Assembly: GCF_000826655.1 (NCBI RefSeq) | Contig: NZ_JXJO01000023.1 | Span: forward strand, 107,792 to 171,791 | Direction of reading: 5' to 3' | Source of the DNA: Psychroserpens damuponensis | Lineage (GTDB): Bacteria; Bacteroidota; Bacteroidia; Flavobacteriales; Flavobacteriaceae | DNA: 64,000 bases | Position numbers and translations under genes: made by a program | The notes under the pieces: generated by a model | The model's input: only the letters and a program-made list of their open reading frames with translations | What the model was told of the DNA's origin: nothing | Databases searched by the model: none | In this document: in pieces, positions 44,854 to 54,800 of the stretch | Layout of the letters: the number at the start of each line of letters is the position of its first letter | Numbering within the stretch: position 1 is the stretch's first letter

Positions 44854-45212
44854 TTAATATCTAATAATTTTTCAATGTCATTGGGAATAGGCATTCGTTT
44901 TAATGGTGGCACGTTTGCTCCACCAGTATTACCAAGTGGAACGTGATTTATAAATGATTTCCAGCCACCCACAAGCAACCTAATTATTTGACCTATTACT
45001 TCTTTCGTATCTTTTTGTCTAAATCCAAACTTTAGCATAAGCCAATGTAAATAGGTATGTTCTATAGGATAAGATTGTCCTATTATATGACTACGTTCTA
45101 AATGATACCAAGCATTACCAAACTGCTTATTTTCTAAACAGAAACTGTATTGTTTTAATTCTTGGTTATACGCCTGTTTTAGATGTTTAGGTATTTTAGT
45201 ATTAAACTTCAT
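44850..45212 (-). CDS. DUF3703-family protein
   Basis: A 120-residue protein from ATG 45212 (a TTG 14 codons upstream is less likely). Features are HLKQAYNQELKQYSFCLENKQFGNAWYHLERSHIIGQSYPIEHTYLHWLMLKFGFRQKDTKEVIGQIIRLLVGGWKSFINHVPLGNTGGANVPPLKRMPIP. The pattern of helix, LERSHIIGQ and HTxxHWLML matches DUF3703 as I know it, a small family often near metal-resistance genes. No enzymatic motif is visible; the His residues could bind metal. It is translationally coupled to the ZntA-like ATPase. Confidence 0.75.
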   Translation of the reverse strand: MKFNTKIPKHLKQAYNQELKQYSFCLENKQFGNAWYHLERSHIIGQSYPIEHTYLHWLMLKFGFRQKDTKEVIGQIIRLLVGGWKSFINHVPLGNTGGANVPPLKRMPIPNDIEKLLDIK

Positions 45213-45268
45213 ATCCTCTAATTTTGGATAAATGTACTTTAATAGTAAGTGCAATGGAAGTGCAATAA

Positions 45269-45682
45269 TTAGACACTACACTTATCGCAAATACCTTTTA
45301 CCACCAAATTTACATTCTCTGACACAAAACCATCTGGCACTTTTATTTGAGGTATTTTATGTTCTGTTAAGCAAATGGTTTCATTGCAATTATTACAATG
45401 GAAATGTAAGTGCAAATCGGTTTCAATTTCACAATTACATCCCTTTTCACATAATGCATATTTTGTAATCCCTGTACCATCGTCTATTTGATGCACAATA
45501 GCCTTTTCTTCAAAGGTTTTAATAGTTCTGTATAAAGTGGTTCTGTCTGCTTTTGAGAAAGCATTTTCAATATCACTTAAAGTAACAGCGACCTCTTTTT
45601 CTGCAAGAAACTTATATATAAGCAAACGCATTGCTGTAACACGAATATTTTTTGACTCTAATACTTGTTCTATTGTTTCCAT
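45269..45682 (-). CDS. Fur-family metal-responsive transcriptional regulator
   Basis: A 137-residue Fur-family protein: winged helix (VTAMRLLIYKFLAEKEVAVTLSDIENAFSKADRTTLYRTIKTFEEKAIVHQI, about 16-67), then a dimerisation domain with HLHFHCNNCNETICL and a C-terminal CDKC pair, the usual structural zinc site. A Cys-rich segment CEKGCNCEIE is also present. Fur, Zur and other family branches cannot be told apart by eye; the place in a Czc-type operon suggests Zn or Cd sensing. It starts two bases after czcB. It is the only recognisable metal regulator in the element. Confidence 0.9.
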   Translation of the reverse strand: METIEQVLESKNIRVTAMRLLIYKFLAEKEVAVTLSDIENAFSKADRTTLYRTIKTFEEKAIVHQIDDGTGITKYALCEKGCNCEIETDLHLHFHCNNCNETICLTEHKIPQIKVPDGFVSENVNLVVKGICDKCSV

Positions 45683-45684
45683 AA

Positions 45685-46890
45685 TTAATGTGCGTGTTCT
45701 GCTTCTCCTTTTTTCATTTCTGCGTTAAGATAATAAGCATTGTTATAAGCAAATTTTGTATTACTTTCTATGTTTTCAGTAAATTGAACCGATACCCAAT
45801 CACCATCTTTAGTGCCTAACACAACTTCGATAGGTTTAAAGCTCCAATCGTCATTTTCTTTTTCTACTGAAAACACATAATATCTTTCGCCTTCTTTTAT
45901 AATTGCACTTTCTGGTAAAGCTTTTGTTTGGGTATTATCTACTTGAATTTTACCTTGAATATACATACCAGGAATTAAGTTACCTTTTTTGTTTTCTATT
46001 TCTGCGTGAACGTGGACTGCTTTTGGGTTGTCCTCAAAGGTTTTGCTTACGGAATAGATTTCTGCGGTAAGTTCTGTATCTGGAATGGATTGTACTGTAA
46101 AGTTTACTTTTTGACCTTTCTGTACTTTATAAACATCTTTTTCAAACACCATTAAATCTGCGTGAACGTGATGTGTGTTTACGATATCAAATAGTTCGGT
46201 TTGTGGCTCTACATACTGACCTGTTTTTACTTCAACTTTTTGTACAAAACCCTCTATTGGACTTCGCAAGGCAATGCGTTGTGCAATTGTGCCATTACGA
46301 ACAGAAGAGGTATTGACATTTAATATTTTTAATTGTGCTTGCATACCATTTACCATTGCTTTTGATGCTTCATATTCTGCTTCTGCCTTTTGAAAATTAG
46401 CACCAGAGCCAACACCTGCTTCATATAATTTTTGTTGACGTTCGTAATTCTTTTTCAAAAAATTACTATTACTATAAGCATTTAAATAATCGGTTTGCGC
46501 TTGTATAATATTTGGGTGCGATAGATAAGCCACTACTTGACCTTTATTTACTTTATCACCTTCAATCACTTCAATTGAAACGACATTTGCACCAACAACA
46601 GTAGTAATAGCTGCTTCGTTTTGTGGTGGTACTTCTAGAGTTCCGTTTGCTTCAACATAACCGCTCATATTACGTAATGCCAACGTATCTATTTTCATTT
46701 TTAAAGCATCGAATTGCTGTTGTGAAAGCATTACTTCTTCGCTTTCATTATGTGCTTCATTAACTTCTGTTTTTTCTTCCTCATCGTGGGAATGACCATC
46801 ATTTTCGTTATGATTTTCTTTATTTCCGCAAGCTGAAACAAAAATTGCTAACACCATTACGGTAAGGATTTTATATATTTTATTTTTCAT
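45685..46890 (-). CDS. czcB: RND efflux periplasmic adaptor, CzcB-like lipoprotein
   Basis: A 401-residue membrane-fusion protein. The N-terminus KILTVMVLAIFVSACGNKE has a lipobox, followed by a His/Asp/Glu-rich stretch (HNENDGHSHDEEEK, about 28-41) that may bind Zn or Co. The body has IALRSPIEGFVQKVEVKTGQYVEPQTELFDI, a coiled-coil hairpin (about 130-180), and the beta-barrel segment VHADLMVFEKDVYKVQKGQKVNF. The C-terminus also holds His (EAEHAH). It lies four bases after the CzcA fusion and two before the Fur gene. Confidence 0.92.
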   Translation of the reverse strand: MKNKIYKILTVMVLAIFVSACGNKENHNENDGHSHDEEEKTEVNEAHNESEEVMLSQQQFDALKMKIDTLALRNMSGYVEANGTLEVPPQNEAAITTVVGANVVSIEVIEGDKVNKGQVVAYLSHPNIIQAQTDYLNAYSNSNFLKKNYERQQKLYEAGVGSGANFQKAEAEYEASKAMVNGMQAQLKILNVNTSSVRNGTIAQRIALRSPIEGFVQKVEVKTGQYVEPQTELFDIVNTHHVHADLMVFEKDVYKVQKGQKVNFTVQSIPDTELTAEIYSVSKTFEDNPKAVHVHAEIENKKGNLIPGMYIQGKIQVDNTQTKALPESAIIKEGERYYVFSVEKENDDWSFKPIEVVLGTKDGDWVSVQFTENIESNTKFAYNNAYYLNAEMKKGEAEHAH

Positions 46891-46894
46891 TGTC

Positions 46895-49800
46895 TTATTG
46901 ATTAAAATATTGTAATTGAAATGTGCTTTCTAAATAGTTTACTAATGCAGTCTGTGCTTCAAGTTCCGATTGAATGGCCTCTTTTATCAACTGCGTAAAT
47001 GCAGTATAATCAATTTCGCCTTCTCTATATGCCAGTAATGCACCTGTTTTTTGCTCTTTTGTTAATGGTAAAACTTGGTCTTTGTAAAACTCCCAAGATG
47101 TTTTCCATTTCATATAATTTTCTTTAGCCTGAGCAAACCTTGATTGTACTTCCTGTTTTTTGAACGCTACATTGGTTTCGGCTATGTCTTTATCAATGCT
47201 GGCACTTCTAATCTGTGCTTTGTTAGTACCTGATAAAAACGGAATTGAAATTCCTGCTTGATAGGTGTAAAATCCTGAATTGCCATTTACTTTTTGTAAA
47301 CCACCTTGAAGATTGAACTTTGGCAAATTATCTGCTTTTGCAGCTTTATATTTAGCTTCCGCTTCATCTACAATGTTCTGCGACATACTGTACAATGGAT
47401 GACTTTCAATACTGAATGTTTCCATATCACTATCTATCGCTACCTCAAATTCATCTGAAACTGTAAAAATTTCTTCTGATACCAACCACAAATTGAATTG
47501 CTGTAAGGCAATAAGATAATTACTATAGGCTTGCGCTTTTTTATTCTGAATTTGAAACGCTTGATTTTTTGCTGCCGAATATTCTAATTTAGAAATAGCT
47601 TCGACTTCATAATTTAAAGCTACTGCTTGCTCGAATTTGGAATAAATGGAATCCAATTCCTTATACAAATCATAGTTTTGTTTCATTTGATAGCAATTAG
47701 ACCAAGCTTTTTTAACTTCCAATTCTAATTCCAACTCGGAAAGTTGAAAGGCTTTTTGCGCCAATTGAATGCGTTGTTCTTGTAGCTTCTTTTTAGAACC
47801 TATACCAAATACATCAATATTAGATTGACCTATACCAATGGTTGTATAAATGCCATTACCACTATTAATTTCTTCTCCACCAGTAAAAATTTGAGTAGTA
47901 CCAAAATCATAAGCAGTCGCTTTTAATTGCTCTTGTTTCGTGATTTCCAATTGCTTTTGTTTGAGCAATGGATAATTACTTTTTGCGAGTTTAACAGCTT
48001 CTTGTAATGAAATTTCGGGAATTGTTACAATCAACTCTTGTGCATTACTTTGTGGTGAAAAGCCAAATAGTAATAATACCATAGCAGTCGCTGTTACTAA
48101 CTTTTTGTTTGGTTTAAACATAAATGATTTGTTTTCTACCCAATGGTATAAAATTGGTAGCACAAATAGTGTTAGCAAAGTTGAAGTTAATAATCCACCA
48201 ATAACAACAGTTGCCAAAGGACGTTGTACTTCTGCACCTGCTGATGATGAAATTGCCATAGGTAAGAAGCCTAATACATCTGTAAAAGCAGTTAGCATAA
48301 TAGGTCTGATTCTTCGTTTTGTACCTTCAACTATTCTATCCTTTAGATTGGTTACACCTTCTTCTTTTAATTCGTTGAGTCCGCTTATCATTACCAAACC
48401 ATTTAAAACTGCAACACCAAACAGCACAATAAAACCAACACCTGCCGAAATACTAAATGGCATTTCACGTAACCACAACGCCACAACACCACCAATAGTT
48501 GCCATTGGAATTGCTATGTAAATCATTAAGGTCTGTGGTAAAGATTTTAATGCAAAATATATTAGTATAAATATGAGTAACAATGCAATAGGCACGACGG
48601 TTTGTAATCGGTTGCTGGCACGTTCTAAATTTTCAAATGCACCACCATAACGAATAAAATAACCTGATGGTAATTCTAATTGTGCATCTAATTTTGATTT
48701 AATTTCAGTTACTAACGATTTTACATCACGTCCTCTAACATTAACACCTACATAGGTTCTTCTGTTGGTATTGTCTCTACTTATTTGCATTGGTCCTGCT
48801 TTGTAGCTTACATCTGCAATTTCACGCAAAGGAATTTGAGCACCTGAAGGTAAATTGATATACAGGTTTTGAACATCTGAAATATCCTTACGGTTTTGAT
48901 CACTTAATCGTACTACTAAATCGAAGCGTTTTTCACCTTCAAAAATCACACCTGCTGTACCACCTGCAAATGCAGATTGTACGGTTTGATTAAGCGTATT
49001 TATTTGAAGTCCATATTGCGCCAATTTATTCCTGTTGTAATTGATTGTCATTTGTGGCAAACCTGTTGTGGCTTCCGCTTTCATATCGCCAATACCTTCA
49101 GTACCTGCGATAATTTTAGATATTTCTTCGGCTTTTTGAGATAGAATGTCAATATCTTCACCATAAAGTTTTATGGCAATATCTTCACGAACACCTTCTA
49201 ATAACTCGTTAAAACGCATTTCAATAGGTTGTGTAAACTCATAATTAACACCAGGAACCATTTCAACTGCTTCTTTCATTGCTTCAATCAATTCATCTTT
49301 TGATTCTATTGTAGTCCATTCACTTTTAGGTTTCAGGATTACAAAAACATCGGCAATATCCATAGGCATCGGGTCGGTTGGAATTTCGGCAACACCAATA
49401 CGACTCACAATTTTATCGACTTCTGGAAATTTTGCTTTTACTATTTGTTCTATTTTGGTAGTAGTTTCAATAGTTTCTGTAAGTGAACTACCTGGTTTTA
49501 AAATAGCGTGAAATGCAATATCGCCTTCATCGAGTTGCGGAATGAACTCGCCACCCATTCTTGAAAACATAAAAACGGTTATTCCGAACAACACAACTGC
49601 AATACCAATTACCCATTTCCCTTTTCGCAAGGCTCTAACCAATAAGGGTTGGTATTTGTCTTCAACCCAATGTACAAATCTATCTCCATAGGATTTATTA
49701 TCATTTTTTGGTGCTCTTAATATTAGAGCTGACATCATAGGCACATAGGTTAAACAAAGTACCATTGCACCAATCATAGCGAAAATAAAGGTCAACGCCA

Positions 49801-51229
49801 TTGGTTTAAACATCTTTCCTTCAATACCTTGTAAAGCTAAAATGGGTAGAAAAACGATAAGGATAATCAACTGACCGAAAAACGCAGCGTTCATCATCTT
49901 TTTTGAAGCATTAGACGCCACTTTATCTCGTTCTTTGGATGTAAGCTGCTTCTTTTTTAGGACTTGTGATGCAATGAGAAATACTGTACTTTCAACTATT
50001 ATTACCGCTCCATCAACTATAATTCCGAAATCTATTGCTCCTAAACTCATTAGGTTTACCCAAACATCAAAAACATTCATTAAAATAAAAGCGAATAATA
50101 AGGATAATGGTATAGTTGAAGCAACGATTAAACCACCTCGCCAATTACCCAATAAGAAAATGAGCACAAAAATTACTATCAATGCACCTTCAATAAGATT
50201 TGTGGTTACAGTAGAAGTTGTTTCGCCAATTAATTTACTTCGGTCTAATAATGGCTCAATAATTACACCTTCAGGTAATGACTTTTCAATTTGAGCCATT
50301 CGCTCTTTTACATTGGCAATAACATCATTGGAATTTGCACCTTTTAGCATCATCACCAATCCACCTACAACTTCACCTTCACCATCTTGGGTTAATGCAC
50401 CGTAACGTATGGCAGAACCAAATTGTACCGTAGCAATATCGCCAATAGTGATAGGAATATTATTGATATTCTTAACCGTAATTTTTTTAATGTCTTCTAA
50501 ACTCCGTACCAAGCCTTCTCCACGAATAAAATTAGCCTGATGGTTTTTTTCAATATAAGCACCTCCTGTATTTTGATTATTAGCTTCAAGTGCATTAAAC
50601 ACATCTGTAATGGTCAACCCAATTGCGTTTAAATCGTTTGGGTCAACCGCTACTTCGTATTGTTTTATTTTTCCACCTATGGCGTTAACCTCAACTACAC
50701 CTTCTACCATTGCCATTTGACGTTGTACAATCCAATCTTGCATTGAGCGTAAATCTGCAATGTCGTATTTGTCTTTATACTCTGGTGCTACTTTTAAGGT
50801 GTATTGGTAAATTTCCCCTAATCCTGTTGAAATAGGTCCCATAGTAGGTTCTCCAAAACCAGCTGGAATTTGTTCTTTGACTTCATTTAGTTTTTCAGCT
50901 ACTAATTGGCGAGGTAGATACGTACCCATATCATCGTCAAATACAATGGTAACCACCGATAAACCAAAACGAGAGATTGACCTAATTTCCTGTACATCTG
51001 GCAGGTTGCTCATTGCCACCTCAATAGGATAAGTAACAATTTGCTCAATATCTTCAGTACCTAAATTGGGGGATTGTGTTATAACCTGTACTTGGTTATT
51101 GGTAATATCTGGAACAGCATCTATTGGCACTTTGGTCATACTCCAAATACCTGTTCCGATTATGGTAAGCGTAAGCAAACCAATAATGAATTTGTTATTG
51201 ATTGAAAAATCAATGATTTTATTAATCAT
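46895..51229 (-). CDS. czcA: CzcA-type heavy-metal RND pump fused to a TolC-like outer-membrane factor
   Basis: A 1444-residue fusion. Residues about 1-1040 are a heavy-metal RND pump: start signature VPIDAVPDITNNQVQVITQSP, proton-relay helix GAIDFGIIVDGAVIIVES (the Asp-Asp-Glu set of CzcA) and GVAVLNGLVMISG in the second half. Residues about 1048-1066 form a signal-like helix ending SPQSNAQ. The rest (about 1067-1444) has the two helical repeats of a TolC/CzcC outer-membrane factor (ISLQEAVKLAKSNYPLLKQKQLEI; LLAYREGEIDYTAFTQLIKEAIQSELEAQTALVNYLES). Cleavage at NAQ would release a separate CzcC. The reading frame is continuous. Confidence 0.93.
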   Translation of the reverse strand: MINKIIDFSINNKFIIGLLTLTIIGTGIWSMTKVPIDAVPDITNNQVQVITQSPNLGTEDIEQIVTYPIEVAMSNLPDVQEIRSISRFGLSVVTIVFDDDMGTYLPRQLVAEKLNEVKEQIPAGFGEPTMGPISTGLGEIYQYTLKVAPEYKDKYDIADLRSMQDWIVQRQMAMVEGVVEVNAIGGKIKQYEVAVDPNDLNAIGLTITDVFNALEANNQNTGGAYIEKNHQANFIRGEGLVRSLEDIKKITVKNINNIPITIGDIATVQFGSAIRYGALTQDGEGEVVGGLVMMLKGANSNDVIANVKERMAQIEKSLPEGVIIEPLLDRSKLIGETTSTVTTNLIEGALIVIFVLIFLLGNWRGGLIVASTIPLSLLFAFILMNVFDVWVNLMSLGAIDFGIIVDGAVIIVESTVFLIASQVLKKKQLTSKERDKVASNASKKMMNAAFFGQLIILIVFLPILALQGIEGKMFKPMALTFIFAMIGAMVLCLTYVPMMSALILRAPKNDNKSYGDRFVHWVEDKYQPLLVRALRKGKWVIGIAVVLFGITVFMFSRMGGEFIPQLDEGDIAFHAILKPGSSLTETIETTTKIEQIVKAKFPEVDKIVSRIGVAEIPTDPMPMDIADVFVILKPKSEWTTIESKDELIEAMKEAVEMVPGVNYEFTQPIEMRFNELLEGVREDIAIKLYGEDIDILSQKAEEISKIIAGTEGIGDMKAEATTGLPQMTINYNRNKLAQYGLQINTLNQTVQSAFAGGTAGVIFEGEKRFDLVVRLSDQNRKDISDVQNLYINLPSGAQIPLREIADVSYKAGPMQISRDNTNRRTYVGVNVRGRDVKSLVTEIKSKLDAQLELPSGYFIRYGGAFENLERASNRLQTVVPIALLLIFILIYFALKSLPQTLMIYIAIPMATIGGVVALWLREMPFSISAGVGFIVLFGVAVLNGLVMISGLNELKEEGVTNLKDRIVEGTKRRIRPIMLTAFTDVLGFLPMAISSSAGAEVQRPLATVVIGGLLTSTLLTLFVLPILYHWVENKSFMFKPNKKLVTATAMVLLLFGFSPQSNAQELIVTIPEISLQEAVKLAKSNYPLLKQKQLEITKQEQLKATAYDFGTTQIFTGGEEINSGNGIYTTIGIGQSNIDVFGIGSKKKLQEQRIQLAQKAFQLSELELELEVKKAWSNCYQMKQNYDLYKELDSIYSKFEQAVALNYEVEAISKLEYSAAKNQAFQIQNKKAQAYSNYLIALQQFNLWLVSEEIFTVSDEFEVAIDSDMETFSIESHPLYSMSQNIVDEAEAKYKAAKADNLPKFNLQGGLQKVNGNSGFYTYQAGISIPFLSGTNKAQIRSASIDKDIAETNVAFKKQEVQSRFAQAKENYMKWKTSWEFYKDQVLPLTKEQKTGALLAYREGEIDYTAFTQLIKEAIQSELEAQTALVNYLESTFQLQYFNQ

Positions 51230-51240
51230 AGAAAATGTAT

Positions 51241-51353
51241 TAATTCAGTTAAACTATTCGAAATAATTCTGATATAAGAAATAGAATTACACGAAATGAA
51301 AAGAACCCTTTAGGCTCAAAATTGGATATAATTATCCATTAAAAACTGAATTA
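51241..51353. repeat. 10-bp inverted repeat enclosing the gap before czcA
   Basis: TAATTCAGTT (51241-51250) and AACTGAATTA (51344-51353) are perfect reverse complements at the two edges of the intergenic region. A smaller GGATA / TATCC hairpin lies within it (51324-51337). Could be a regulatory region or a tiny mobile remnant; chance is possible. Confidence 0.35.
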
Positions 51354-51746
51354 TACTTTAGGTGGTTGAAAAAGTGATTCCAAATATCTGGAAGTGAAGT
51401 TTGCTTTATGTAAATTATATTGTTTTTTCTCTTCAAACTTTAGTCGATTGTTTAATGCCAAATTATTTTTCGCAATAATTAACACTAAAGGGTGACAACA
51501 TTGATTATGGGAATGGACTGGTGTATTCTCCTTGTCAGGGTTATGATGTTGCTCTTCATTTTTAGCATCGCTGTCAATGTAATCTTCAACTACATATTCA
51601 AAGAAAGAGTCTCCATAAACTTTATGCTCTTGATAATGGGTAATTACATTTGAAATTTCTTTAATTGGACCACAAAAGTCCATATCTATGCTTATCCCTT
51701 GAAAAAAGAATAAAATAGACATTGATATGGAAACAAATATTTTCAT
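51351..51746 (-). CDS. Small secreted Cys/His protein, probably a divergent HYC_CC_PP relative
   Basis: A 131-residue protein from ATG 51746 (the TTG seven codons upstream is unlikely). A signal-like N-terminus (MKIFVSISMSILFFFQGISI) is followed by DMDFCGPIKE, an acidic/His-rich middle (NEEQHHNPDKENTPVHSH), NQCCHPLVL, and a C-terminal SLFQPPK. The order single Cys after the signal, Cys-Cys, then Pro-Pro near the end mirrors the HYC_CC_PP protein at 42406, though overall identity is low. It is upstream of czcA on the same strand. A periplasmic metal-binding role is inferred. Confidence 0.65.
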   Translation of the reverse strand: MKIFVSISMSILFFFQGISIDMDFCGPIKEISNVITHYQEHKVYGDSFFEYVVEDYIDSDAKNEEQHHNPDKENTPVHSHNQCCHPLVLIIAKNNLALNNRLKFEEKKQYNLHKANFTSRYLESLFQPPKV

Positions 51747-51756
51747 ATAACTTATA

Positions 51757-51764
51757 CAAATATA
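51757..51764 (-). promoter_or_regulatory. Possible promoter -7 element directly before the small Cys/His gene
   Basis: The minus strand reads TATATTTG, ten bases before ATG 51746, the same arrangement as at 42841-42848. It would start the Czc module transcript. No -33 box at the ideal distance. Confidence 0.45.
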
Positions 51765-51809
51765 CAAATTATTGAATGCAATGGTTGTGCAAAAGTGTTA
51801 TAGCTATAG

Positions 51810-54800
51810 CTATGCGTTTTCAACAATGTCTCGTTCTTCCTCTGTTAGACCATATAAATCGTACACCATAGTATCAATTGTTTTTTCTGTTTGAGTGATT
51901 TGGGCTTGTAACTCTTGGGCTTTTTTCTTGTTATCCTCAAAAAGTTCTAACCACTCAAACTCGTCTTTTTTGGCAAGCGGTGTGCCACCTGCTTTTTTAA
52001 TGGCTTTGTTGAGTTCTTTTATAAAGTCTGCAAAGTCTAATTCGTGCCAGTTTTCGAGTTTGCGTGAAAGTTTAAGCAGATTAAATGACGACAAAATAAA
52101 CCGTTGGAAACTATTTTTTTGATTTATATGCTGATTTGCAAATGTTTGGATTTTCAATACATTTTCTAATAGAACTGTATTAGATTTAGCGATAGGAAAA
52201 TCTTTAAAGTGTTGAAGTTTAACTTTTGGAAATAAGTCATCGAATTCTGAATGTTTAAACCTAAAATAAAAGCTCATCAATTTAGAATTTATAATACCTA
52301 AAACACTTTTAGAATTAAATTCAGAATTTTCATTAAATTTTGCAATAAATACTGATTGGTCAGTAAAGAATAATTCTTCTATTTCAGTTGCATATAGAAG
52401 TTTAGATGGTATTTGCCGTAATAAAATTCTATTGCCTTCAAAAAAATCAATTTCTCTTGGTTCTGCAAGCCATTTACCATAACTTACATAACCATCATTT
52501 TGCCAGTTAATAGTCCACCTGTTTATATTTTTACCTTTTATATATGGTTTAAAAGTTGAATCTTTTTGAATATTTGACTGAAATGGATCTTGCGATATAA
52601 ATTCTTTTGTATGCCCCACACGTTTATGATAAAGTCCGACACCACGACCAATTCGTGAAATTTCTGATAATTTCAGGGTGTTTTTTTCAATTTTTCTTAA
52701 ACAATTTAATATAGATTTATTTACTGAAAGATTAATAATGAAATTATCCTCCTGCAGCCAACCTTCTTGTAGAGATGAGAATTTTTCAAAGATTTGAGAA
52801 TTGTCAAAATATAAAATCACGGTTTCTTTACCTCTCTTTTTTAATCCATAATTAACAATTATTGTATCAACATTTGCGTCAATGAAAGTATTTGAAGGCA
52901 TATCAACAAACTCATAAAGTTTATACTCAGCTAATATTTTCTTCCTTACTGGTGACAAGAAAATATTGTTCAACCAGGCGTTTGGTATAATCAGCGATAT
53001 TATTCCTTTTCTATTTATTAAATGTGAACATTTCTCAATGAACAAAACATAAAGGTCTATTTGATAAACTGATGTATCATATTTACCTAAATAATATTCC
53101 TTTTCGTTATTGGTAAAATTTCCGTCTTTCGAACTGACATAAGGCGGATTCCCAATCACTACATCAAAGCCTTGTTTTACATCAACAGATTGCTTCGTTC
53201 CTCGCAATGACGGATTGAAAATCTGTGGAAATTCTTGTTGCCAATTAAAGGCTTTATCTCCTGCTACAGTTTTGCTATCAATTAATGAGTTGCCGCATTT
53301 AATGTTGCTGCTTAAATCGCTTAACTTACGTCGTGGTTGTGCGGTGCGTAACCAAAGCGATAGTTTGGCTATTTCTACGGATTCTTCGTTAAGGTCCACA
53401 CCGTAAATATTGTTTTCTAAAATGGTGTTTTCTATATCACTTAAAATAAGGCCACCACCCAATACTTTTGCTTTTAGCTCATCGATGTAACGGTGTTCTT
53501 TTATTAAAAAATCTAACGCTTGGTTTAAGAATGCTCCAGAGCCACAAGCAGGGTCGCAAATGGTTATTTGCAGTAACCATTCTCTGTAGTTATCTAAAAC
53601 TTCTAATAGTTGCTTTTTGGTGTTTTGGTGTGTTCCCTTTTTTATCTCGAAATAGGCTTCTTCCTTAAAACCTAATTGGTCTTTTTTCTCTTGGCAAAGT
53701 TTACCAACGGTATTTTCTACAATGTATTTGGTAATGTATTTTGGTGTGTAGAACACGCCATCTTTTTTGCGTTTGCTCTTTTGCTTATCGAACTCGCCAC
53801 CTTCGATTTCGGCATTAATGCTTTCTATTTCGTTGAGTGAGTTTTCAAAGATGTGCCCTAAAATGTTAACATCTACTTGACTGCTAAAATCGTATTTAGC
53901 GAGTTTGTAGGTGTGTTTGTAAAGTAAGTCATCATCAATCTCCAAACTATCTAAAATAGCATCCGGTTTAAACAACCCGCCATTATAGGCATATATTTCT
54001 GCTCTTGAAGTTGTGCCTTTTCTACCTTCATCTAAAAAATGAAAGTATTGTTTAAAGAGGTTGTATAATGGGCGTTCGTCACCAAAATCAATATCGGCTT
54101 TCCACTTATCGAGAATTTGGATGGTTGAGTTTGGTGGTAAGAGGTCTCTATCTTCGGCAAAGAAAATAAACAGAAAACGGTCTATGAGTTTCTGTGATTT
54201 TTTGAATAGGGATAGTTTTACGTTTTTTTCGAGTGCTTTTAGTTCGTCTGTTTCTTGAGACATCTCGACTGCGCTCGATGTGACAGCTTCGGATTTAATG
54301 CGTTTGGCATTTCGTTTTACCAGGTCTCTAAAGAGTTCGCGTTTAAAAACGGAATAGTCGTTGTAAAACTGTTTGGTAATCTTGTCTTCTTCAACTAAAG
54401 AGGCTTCTTTTATTGTTAGTGGTAGATTGTTAAGAATGTTATCCTTTTGCAAGCACAAGTACATTAAGGCAAATTCTTCGGGTGCTAATTGAAAGAGATT
54501 GAACTCTAAAAACTCGGTAGCATCATTGATGTAAAATCGCAACTTCTCAAAATTGGATGTAATGACATACACACAGCCTTTTTGATTGGCTTTATAGTCG
54601 AATGCCTGTTTACGGATGCTTTCTAAATCTTTGGTATTAGTTCCCTTTAGTTCAATAACTCCAATTGCTTTGGTTTCTTTTAAAATAGCTCCATCAGCTT
54701 TTCCTGCTCCTTTTTGGTTTTTAAACTCGGTTGTGATATTGAAATCAGGTTTTGGATTCAGGGTATAACCCAAGACGTTGACAAACAGCTCGTCCAGAAA

